A DNA stretch of 5,236 nt, taken from contig DINC01000270.1 in the NCBI GenBank assembly GCA_002425885.1, forward strand, positions 178 through 5,413, given 5' to 3'. A model generated the notes under the pieces. It saw nothing but the letters and a program-made list of their open reading frames with translations. It was not told the DNA's origin and made no database searches. Each line of letters starts with the position of its first letter. Position 1 is the first letter of the stretch. The DNA comes from Spirochaetia bacterium UBA5550. GTDB taxonomy: Bacteria; Spirochaetota; UBA4802; UBA5550. Below are positions 1 through 5,236 of the stretch, piece after piece. A program made the translations under genes and the position numbers.

Positions 1-2
1 TC

Positions 3-110
3 CTTTTAATAACTGCGGGAGTATGTTATAGGGATTTAAAATTATATATTCAGAAAGGAAGTATTAATCGTCGAAATTATAATCTTGACATAAATTATTT
101 ATCGGGCTAA
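3..110 (+). CDS. Possible 3' tail of an upstream gene (partial, unidentified)
   Basis: The third forward frame is open from the left edge of the window to a TAA at 108-110, giving 35 codons with no start needed inside the window. The other two forward frames stop early, at 7-9 and 29-31. The translated tail is mixed and protein-like, ending in ...NLDINYLSG, but I do not recognise the family. If it is real, only 10 nt separate its stop from the ATG at 121, and the downstream cluster would extend upstream into this gene. In AT-rich DNA an open stretch of this length can occur by chance, so the call is tentative. No terminator-like hairpin is visible between it and the next gene, which weakly favours an operon. 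Confidence 0.35.
   Translation, partial: LLITAGVCYRDLKLYIQKGSINRRNYNLDINYLSG
78..83 (+). promoter_or_regulatory. Candidate -10 box (TATAAT) upstream of the E1-like gene
   Basis: The hexamer TATAAT at 78-83 matches the sigma-70 -10 consensus exactly. It would place a transcription start near 90 and leave a leader of about 30 nt before the ATG at 121. The -35 region at the usual 17-nt spacing (55-60, AAGGAA) matches poorly, and there is no extended -10 TG. Perfect -10 hexamers are common by chance in AT-rich DNA, and this one lies inside the possible upstream reading frame. It is offered only as the best local candidate. Confidence 0.2.
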
Positions 111-120
111 TTCATTTTAT

Positions 121-855
121 ATGTTTACGGAAGATGAAATTAAAAGATATCAGCGGCATTTTAATATAAACGGCTGGGGTGAAGAGACCCAGCTTAAATT
201 GAAAAATGCTTCAGTATTTGTTGCCGGAGCCGGCGGGCTGGGCAGTGTAGTTCTTTATTATCTTGTGTCCGCAGGAGTCGGGAAGATTTCATTTTGTGAT
301 TCAGATGTAGTTGACATCAGCAATCTTAACCGGCAGATATTATATGGAACTGAAGATATCGGAAAAGATAAAGTCACATCCGCAACGGCAAGACTCTCCG
401 CCCTGAATAAAAGCGTTGAACTTCTTCCCGTTAAAGGAATAATCGGTGATGATAGTATTGAATATATAGCGGATTGTGATCTTATAATTGATTGTGTTGA
501 TAATTTTGAAACCAGACATGTTTTAAACAGAATTTCTCTTGAAAAGAAAAAACCTATGCTGCATGCAGGAGTGACAGAGTATTACTGCCAGCTTACGCTC
601 CTTATACCGGGTGAAACACCATGTCTTGGCTGCTTTATTCCGGATGGAGCACCCCCTTCAGGGAAAGGTATAATTGGCGCAATGGCTGGTATTGCTGGTT
701 CTATAGAAGCGATGGAAGCCATAAAATTTCTTTCAGGAGTTGGAGAAAGCCTGGCCGGCAGACTTCTTTTTATTGATATGAAAAATCTTTCTTTTAGCAC
801 AATGAATATAAAAAAGAATCCGGGCTGTAAAATCTGTTCCGGAACGGGGGTTTGA
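121..855 (+). CDS. E1-like adenylyltransferase, HesA/MoeB/ThiF family
   Basis: This 244-aa cytosolic protein belongs to the family that adenylates the C-terminal glycine of a ubiquitin-like sulfur carrier (ThiS in thiamine synthesis, MoaD in molybdopterin synthesis). The order of motifs is canonical. The N-terminal helix with RYQRH (9-13) is followed by the nucleotide-binding loop GAGGLG (36-41). Next come the acidic strand D60/D62 with SNLNRQ (67-72), which includes the ATP-contacting Arg71, then Lys84 and the DCVDN segment (124-128). Two CxxC pairs (C168/C171 and C236/C239) form the structural zinc site. The length matches MoeB and ThiF. The loop before GIIGAMAG (183-190) lacks the usual cysteine and reads GAPPSGK, so a ThiF-type thiol mechanism using that residue looks unlikely. 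The ATG is chosen because the protein begins just before the family's conserved RYxRH helix; no good ribosome binding site precedes it. MoeB, ThiF and HesA cannot be separated without a partner gene, and none is visible. Confidence 0.93.
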   Translation: MFTEDEIKRYQRHFNINGWGEETQLKLKNASVFVAGAGGLGSVVLYYLVSAGVGKISFCDSDVVDISNLNRQILYGTEDIGKDKVTSATARLSALNKSVELLPVKGIIGDDSIEYIADCDLIIDCVDNFETRHVLNRISLEKKKPMLHAGVTEYYCQLTLLIPGETPCLGCFIPDGAPPSGKGIIGAMAGIAGSIEAMEAIKFLSGVGESLAGRLLFIDMKNLSFSTMNIKKNPGCKICSGTGV

Positions 856-856
856 G

Positions 857-1165
857 ATGTTTAAAAAAACGAGAATTATATTTGCGATAGTTATTATTTT
901 ACTGATTATATCAGGTTATTTCTATTTTAAATATTTTTTCACATATGAACAGAAAAATATAACGCAGAGAAAAATTGAATCGATAACAGGGCAGAATCTT
1001 TCTGTCACTATCTTCGGATTTGACGGCCGCATTATAAAAAGATGGACCGGTGTTAAAAAAATTACATCTTTTCAGGATCAGAGAAATTATACTTTTTTTT
1101 ACACAAAGGAGGGACGATACGTACAGATCCCTGATTCAGTCTGGTATATAGCAGAAGAGGAATAG
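857..1165 (+). CDS. Small single-pass membrane protein, unknown function
   Basis: I do not recognise this 102-aa protein. It starts with a short basic segment (K3, K4, R6), followed by a strongly hydrophobic stretch at about 7-24 that continues as an aromatic run to about 28. There is no lipobox cysteine and no clear signal-peptidase site, so an uncleaved anchor with the N-terminus inside is likely, leaving about 70 residues outside the cytoplasm. The exported part looks like a small beta-rich fold, with alternating hydrophobic residues in SVTIFGFDGRIIKRW (49-63) and YTFFYTKEGRYVQI (78-91). It ends in an acidic EEE. It contains no cysteine and no evident catalytic motif. The ATG lies 1 nt after the stop of the E1-like gene, with a G-run at 846-850 spaced 6 nt upstream as a plausible though imperfect ribosome binding site. 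The next gene begins 1 nt after its stop, so it is firmly embedded in the cluster. Confidence 0.75.
   Translation: MFKKTRIIFAIVIILLIISGYFYFKYFFTYEQKNITQRKIESITGQNLSVTIFGFDGRIIKRWTGVKKITSFQDQRNYTFFYTKEGRYVQIPDSVWYIAEEE
1157..1160 (+). promoter_or_regulatory. Ribosome binding site that supports the TTG start of recG
   Basis: GAGG (within AGAGGAA) lies 6 nt before the TTG at 1167-1169, which is good Shine-Dalgarno spacing. It overlaps the last codons of the small membrane protein gene. This site favours the TTG over any later start and points to translational coupling between the two genes. Confidence 0.7.
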
Positions 1166-1166
1166 T

Positions 1167-3257
1167 TTGCTCGATATCCCTGTTACCGCAATAAAGGGTA
1201 TCGGCACTGTTAAAGCCGGCATACTGAAGTCTGAAGCGGGAATAGAAACGGTTGAAGATCTTCTTTATTATACTCCCCGACGATATCTTGATCGTTCCAA
1301 TGTTAAGAGAATAATTGATGTTTTTAATGAAGAGGAGGTTACTGTTTCAGGCACAGTAATTTCGTCAAGAACTGTTAGAGCAGGTAAAATGTTTTTTCAG
1401 GTTGATATAAGTGACGGAACGGATATCCTTTCCGGAATTTTTTTTGGCGGGCTGAATTTTTTTGAAAAAGTTTTTATTCCAGGTGAGAATGTAATATTCT
1501 CAGGTAAGATTAATGTCAATCGCAGAAAACAGATTGTTCATCCTGACTTTGATTTTTTTGATGGAGACTCAAATTCAATGCCGGTCAATACCGGCCGCAT
1601 AATTCCTCTTTACCGCTCTTCAATGAATTTAAAAAAATATGGGTTTGACTCAAGGGGATTCCGTAGAGTTATCAGTAATGCATTGAATGTCTATTCTTCC
1701 AATCTCAGTGAATTTCTTGATATTGATATATTGAAAAAATACTCTCTTCCTGATATAACCCGCGCAATTTCCGGGATACATTTTCCTGATTCTGCTGAAC
1801 ATGCTGAACAATCACGGAAAAGGCTGGCATTTAATGAAGTTTTTTCACTACAGTATTTTCTGCTTCTGAATAAAAAAATTATCAGGATGAAAGATATAAA
1901 ACCGGCAGCAAAACCGGACCTGGAGTTTTTAAGAAAATTTATATCAGCTCTCCCGTTTAAGCTTACAGATGATCAGATGCGTGTTATTGAAGAGATTAAG
2001 TCTGATATCATTTCGGCATCCCCTATGAACAGACTTTTGCAGGGGGATGTCGGAGCCGGTAAAACAGTAGTGGCTCTCGGGACGGCCTTAATACACATTT
2101 CGATGAACCGGCAGGCAGCACTTATGGCTCCCACAGAGATCCTTGCAAAACAGCATTATGAGAATGCTTCCCGGTATCTGCCTGCTGAGATTAAATGCGC
2201 TCTGCTTACCGGGTCTACTCCTGCAAAAGAAAAAAATAAAATTTACAATGAACTTGCTGATGGTTCAATATCTCTGGTTATAGGGACTCACGCACTTATT
2301 CAGCCATCTGTAACTTTTTATAACCTCGGATATATTATTATCGATGAACAGCACCGTTTCGGAGTTGAGCAGAGAGGTATAATGAGAACTAAAGGTATAT
2401 CAACAGATCTTCTTGTTATGACAGCTACACCTATTCCCCGATCACTCTCTATGACACTCTATGGAGATATGGATGTATCATACATCAAACAGAAGCCGAC
2501 TGACAGACTTGTTATTAAAACACTGGCTTTCACCGAAGATAGGCTCCCCGGAGTTTACCGTTCAATTAGAAATTATATTGAGCAGGGGCGTCAGGTTTAT
2601 TATGTTCTTCCGCTGATTGACGAGTCTGATAAAACTGATTTAAAATCGGCAACTGAAACATATAACCATCTCAAAAACGAGATATTTCCGGATAAAGAAA
2701 TTGCACTGATTCACAGCAGACTCACAGAGAAAGAAAAATATGAAACAATGAACCGGTTTAAGGATGGTGTTGTTGATATACTTGTTTCAACAACAGTTAT
2801 TGAGGTCGGGATTGATGTTCCTAATGCATCCATAATTGTGATTGAACATGCCGAACGTTTCGGTCTTTCACAGCTTCATCAGCTCAGGGGTAGAGTCGGA
2901 CGAGGCAGACACCAGTCTTTTTGCATCCTCGTTCATAAACCTGAACTTTCTGACGACGCCTCTGAACGAATAAAAATAATGGCAGAAACTGATGACGGTT
3001 TCCTTATAGCTGAAAAAGATCTGATGCTGCGAGGGAGCGGACAGCTTGTGGGTACACGTCAGCATGGTGCTAATGATTTTGAATTTACTGATATAGCGAG
3101 AGACTATGATATAATTGTTTCAGCACGGCAGGAGGCTCAATCAATTGTGCATAAAATATCTCCTGAAAAAATAAAAACCGGAATTGATATTATTGAAACT
3201 GAAAACCGTGTGTTTGCCGGTCTCAGGACTAAACGTATTCTTCAGATACTTTCATAA
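1167..3257 (+). CDS. recG: ATP-dependent DNA helicase RecG
   Basis: RecG is a superfamily 2 double-stranded DNA translocase that reverses stalled replication forks and processes D-loops, R-loops and Holliday junctions. The 696 aa match the family's usual length (E. coli RecG is 693 aa). The N-terminus carries a helix-hairpin-helix-like IKGIGTVKAGIL (9-20) and PRRYLDRS (37-44). The OB-fold wedge domain follows at roughly 55-150, including HPDFDF (125-130). The motor motifs are intact and in order: LTDDQ (266-270), Walker A GDVGAGKT (293-300), the DEQH box (393-396), TATPIPRS (419-426), motif V TTVIEVGID (542-550) and motif VI QLRGRVGRGR (572-581). The RecG-specific TRG segment RGSGQLVGTRQHG begins at residue 622. 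The start is a TTG, supported by a well-spaced GAGG. It is the third gene of a tight cluster with a 1-nt gap upstream. Its end faces ftsH across a shared terminator. Nothing is truncated. Confidence 0.98.
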   Translation: MLDIPVTAIKGIGTVKAGILKSEAGIETVEDLLYYTPRRYLDRSNVKRIIDVFNEEEVTVSGTVISSRTVRAGKMFFQVDISDGTDILSGIFFGGLNFFEKVFIPGENVIFSGKINVNRRKQIVHPDFDFFDGDSNSMPVNTGRIIPLYRSSMNLKKYGFDSRGFRRVISNALNVYSSNLSEFLDIDILKKYSLPDITRAISGIHFPDSAEHAEQSRKRLAFNEVFSLQYFLLLNKKIIRMKDIKPAAKPDLEFLRKFISALPFKLTDDQMRVIEEIKSDIISASPMNRLLQGDVGAGKTVVALGTALIHISMNRQAALMAPTEILAKQHYENASRYLPAEIKCALLTGSTPAKEKNKIYNELADGSISLVIGTHALIQPSVTFYNLGYIIIDEQHRFGVEQRGIMRTKGISTDLLVMTATPIPRSLSMTLYGDMDVSYIKQKPTDRLVIKTLAFTEDRLPGVYRSIRNYIEQGRQVYYVLPLIDESDKTDLKSATETYNHLKNEIFPDKEIALIHSRLTEKEKYETMNRFKDGVVDILVSTTVIEVGIDVPNASIIVIEHAERFGLSQLHQLRGRVGRGRHQSFCILVHKPELSDDASERIKIMAETDDGFLIAEKDLMLRGSGQLVGTRQHGANDFEFTDIARDYDIIVSARQEAQSIVHKISPEKIKTGIDIIETENRVFAGLRTKRILQILS

Positions 3258-3266
3258 AAATAAATT

Positions 3267-3293
3267 AAAAAGCCCTCTGTACGAGGGCTTTTT
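3267..3293. terminator. Bidirectional rho-independent terminator between recG and ftsH
   Basis: An 11-bp perfect inverted repeat, AAAAAGCCCTC (3267-3277) and GAGGGCTTTTT (3283-3293), encloses a 5-nt loop, TGTAC. The stem has a GC-rich core (GCCCTC/GAGGGC), and its A/T flanks give a T-run after the hairpin when read from either strand. It lies 9 nt past the recG stop and 21 nt past the ftsH stop, exactly where convergent genes would share a terminator. Confidence 0.92.
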
Positions 3294-3314
3294 AACCGGT
3301 TGGTTGTGTATTTG

Positions 3315-5225
3315 TTATTCTGTTACTTCTGCCGGTTCAGCCATATCATCATCAGCAACTTTATCTAATTTCGAACCTTTATTAACTGTCATTGGCGGGA
3401 GGGTTCCGCCTGCCATGAGTATTTTGATCTCCTCAGCATCAAGGGTTTCTCTTTCTATCAGGTTTCGCGCAAGAGATTCAAATTTATCGTTACCTTCAAT
3501 CAGTTTTTTATTAGCTTCTTCGAGGCAGTAACGGATAATACTGTTAACCTCTTCATCAATTATCTGAGCTGTTGATTCACTGAAATCCTGGTGCTGTGAA
3601 ATCTCTCTTCCAAGAAAAATCTGTTCATTTTTCTGTCCGTATGCTATGGGGCCCACCTTTTCACTCATCCCCCACTCTGTTACCATTTTCCTTGCTATGC
3701 CGGATGCTCTTGCTATGTCATTGCTTGACCCTGTTGTTACTTCATTAAATTTAAGTTTCTCTGCCAGGTGTCCGCCGAAAAGAATCTGGATCTGATTAAG
3801 CCAGTGCTGCTTTGAGTGCAGATGCTTTTCTTCCACAGGGAGCTGCATGGTTAGACCGAGAGCTCTTCCTCTTGGTATTATGGTTATCTTGTGTATCGGA
3901 TCGGAACCTGCCATCAGTCCGATAATTGCATGACCTGATTCATGATAGGCAATTATCTCCTTCTCCGGATCAGTTATAAGCATGGATCTCCTTTCCGGCC
4001 CCATGAGTACTTTATCTTTAGCTTCCTCCATCTCCTGCATGCCGACACGTTTTTTATTTTTTCGTGCTGTCAGAAGGGCAGATTCATTTACGAGGTTGGC
4101 AAGATCGGCACCTGTGAAACCCGGAGTTCCCCTTGCTATTACTTTAAGGTCAACTTCTCTTGAAAGCGGTATTTTTTTTGTATGAACTGCAAGTATCTTT
4201 TCACGTCCTTTGATGTCCGGTGTATCAACTACAACCTGCCTGTCAAAACGTCCCGGCCTCAATAGCGCAGGGTCAAGTACATCGGGCCTGTTTGTTGCAG
4301 CAATAATGATAACACCTTCATTAGTTTCAAAACCGTCCATCTCAACAAGAAGCTGATTCAGCGTCTGCTCACGTTCATCATGGCCTCCGCCAAGGCCCGC
4401 TCCTCTCAAGCGGCCTACAGCGTCAATTTCATCAATGAAGATTATACAAGGTGCACTTTTTTTACCCTGTTCAAAAAGATCGCGTACCCTGGAAGCTCCG
4501 ACTCCGACAAACATTTCAACAAAGTCCGAGCCGCTTATTGAGAAGAAAGGTACACCAGCTTCTCCTGCGATTGCTCTTGCAAGGAGGGTTTTACCGGTTC
4601 CGGGAGGGCCTACGAGAAGTACGCCTGTAGGAATTTTTGCTCCTATATTAATAAACTTTTTTGGTTCTTTCAGAAATTCAACTATTTCTTTCAGTTCCTC
4701 TTTAGCTTCATCAGCACCTGCTACATCATTGAAATTAATTTTGTTTTTCAGATCCGGATTAAGTCTTGCTTTGCTCTTGCCGAAAGCGAGAGCCTTATTC
4801 CCTGCCCCCTGGATCTGTCTGAACATAAGAAACCAGATAAAAGCAAAGAAGAGCAGCCATGGGAGGAAATTAAGCAGTCCTTTAAGAAACATTTTGTCGT
4901 CCTCGTCAGACCCCTCCACTGCGATCTTATTCTCCATAAGGCTTTTAATCAGCTCGGGATCGTCATAGGGGATCATCGTTATAAAATCATAACCGTCTCC
5001 GCCTGAAACCGCACTCCCCTTACCTTCAGAATTTTTATATTTTCCTGAAATCTTTTTGTTGTTATCAATACGGACTTTTGAAATCTCCCCGTTTTTAGCT
5101 TTTTCAATAAAAACACTGTAGTCGAGTGTTACTTTATTGTTACCGGTATCGCTCATCCGGAAAATTGCCATTATTATAAGCCCTATAAGAAGAAAAAAGG
5201 CTATCTGTTTTGTTACTTTATTCAT
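3315..5225 (-). CDS. ftsH: ATP-dependent zinc metalloprotease FtsH
   Basis: FtsH is a hexameric, membrane-anchored AAA+ protease that extracts and degrades misfolded membrane proteins and short-lived cytosolic regulators. The 636 aa are normal for the family. A first membrane segment (about 7-23) is followed by a periplasmic domain (about 25-115) and a second membrane segment (about 117-136). The AAA+ module has Walker A GPPGTGKT (206-213), the pore aromatic F239 in MFVG, Walker B IIFIDE (261-266), and the second region of homology with arginine fingers R323 and R326 (RPGRFDR). The protease domain has the zinc motif HESGH (428-432) and a probable third ligand, D503, in SSNDI. Two departures from the common pattern are HESGH for HEAGH and GGHLAE (484-489) for GGRxAE. 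The C-terminal tail is acidic and probably disordered. The ATG is chosen because AGGAG lies 6 nt upstream and a hydrophobic membrane segment follows at once. Any upstream neighbour lies outside the window. Confidence 0.98.
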   Translation of the reverse strand: MNKVTKQIAFFLLIGLIIMAIFRMSDTGNNKVTLDYSVFIEKAKNGEISKVRIDNNKKISGKYKNSEGKGSAVSGGDGYDFITMIPYDDPELIKSLMENKIAVEGSDEDDKMFLKGLLNFLPWLLFFAFIWFLMFRQIQGAGNKALAFGKSKARLNPDLKNKINFNDVAGADEAKEELKEIVEFLKEPKKFINIGAKIPTGVLLVGPPGTGKTLLARAIAGEAGVPFFSISGSDFVEMFVGVGASRVRDLFEQGKKSAPCIIFIDEIDAVGRLRGAGLGGGHDEREQTLNQLLVEMDGFETNEGVIIIAATNRPDVLDPALLRPGRFDRQVVVDTPDIKGREKILAVHTKKIPLSREVDLKVIARGTPGFTGADLANLVNESALLTARKNKKRVGMQEMEEAKDKVLMGPERRSMLITDPEKEIIAYHESGHAIIGLMAGSDPIHKITIIPRGRALGLTMQLPVEEKHLHSKQHWLNQIQILFGGHLAEKLKFNEVTTGSSNDIARASGIARKMVTEWGMSEKVGPIAYGQKNEQIFLGREISQHQDFSESTAQIIDEEVNSIIRYCLEEANKKLIEGNDKFESLARNLIERETLDAEEIKILMAGGTLPPMTVNKGSKLDKVADDDMAEPAEVTE

Positions 5226-5231
5226 TTATTG

Positions 5232-5236
5232 CTCCT
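5232..5236 (-). promoter_or_regulatory. Ribosome binding site of ftsH
   Basis: Read on the minus strand, AGGAG lies 6 nt before the ATG at 5225-5223. This is a strong Shine-Dalgarno sequence with good spacing, and it fixes the ftsH start. It touches the right edge of the window, so the promoter cannot be seen. Confidence 0.85.

Noticed and set aside
85..113. TTGACA at 85-90, a perfect -35 hexamer, as part of a promoter for the E1-like gene
   Set aside because: At 17-nt spacing the -10 position reads TAATTC, which matches only two of six bases and lacks the key final T. The 16- and 18-nt spacings are no better.
582..800. Minus-strand open frame of 72 codons inside the E1-like gene
   Set aside because: It is fully contained antisense to a clear gene and resembles nothing known.
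1580..1595. Inverted repeat GCCGGT-CAAT-ACCGGC
   Set aside because: It is a short hairpin inside the recG coding sequence with no T-run and no reason to be regulatory. Chance is enough to explain it.
2868..3065. Minus-strand open frame of 65 codons inside recG
   Set aside because: It is antisense to the conserved motif VI and TRG region of recG and is explained by that coding constraint.
3294..3301. Palindrome AACCGGTT next to the terminator
   Set aside because: It is an isolated 8-bp palindrome with no second copy placed as an operator or attachment site, so it is not informative.
3184..3531. Plus-strand open frame spanning the end of recG and the start of the ftsH region
   Set aside because: It crosses the terminator and overlaps both convergent genes in other frames. 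Its sequence is a by-product of theirs.
3942..4185. Two overlapping plus-strand open frames within ftsH
   Set aside because: Both are antisense to ftsH, overlap each other in different frames and have no supporting motif or protein-like composition.
4435..4968. Plus-strand open frame of 177 codons opposite ftsH
   Set aside because: It lies antisense to the highly conserved AAA+ core of ftsH, where conserved codons keep the other strand open. It has no recognisable motif.

Overview
This 5.2 kb window comes from a bacterial chromosome and carries mostly housekeeping genes. The DNA is AT-rich, coding is dense, and two of the starts have clear Shine-Dalgarno sequences. The proteins are ordinary bacterial types: a MoeB/ThiF-like E1 enzyme, the RecG helicase and the FtsH membrane protease. 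None of this fixes the phylum. A spirochaete or another AT-rich Gram-negative lineage would fit, but that is an impression and not a result.

Layout. Positions 1-120 hold no complete gene. One frame stays open from the left edge to a TAA at 108-110 and may be the tail of an upstream gene. A compact plus-strand cluster follows: an E1-like adenylyltransferase of the HesA/MoeB/ThiF family (121-855), a small single-pass membrane protein of unknown function (857-1165), and recG (1167-3257, TTG start). The two junctions inside this cluster are 1 nt each, so the three genes are very probably co-transcribed and translationally coupled. On the opposite strand, ftsH (3315-5225) converges on recG. A symmetric hairpin with T-runs on both strands (3267-3293) sits in the 57-bp gap and looks like a shared bidirectional terminator. 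The window ends just after the ftsH ribosome binding site, so its promoter is not visible.

How the genes relate. There is no obvious shared pathway. RecG remodels stalled replication forks and recombination intermediates. FtsH degrades membrane and short-lived cytosolic proteins. The E1-like enzyme would activate the C-terminus of a small ubiquitin-like sulfur carrier (ThiS or MoaD type), but no carrier is visible here. The points most worth a second look are the missing crossover-loop cysteine in the E1-like enzyme, the unrecognised membrane protein between it and recG, and a histidine in place of the usual arginine in the GGRxAE motif of FtsH. I see no mobile element, CRISPR array, tRNA or rRNA, and no convincing undescribed system.
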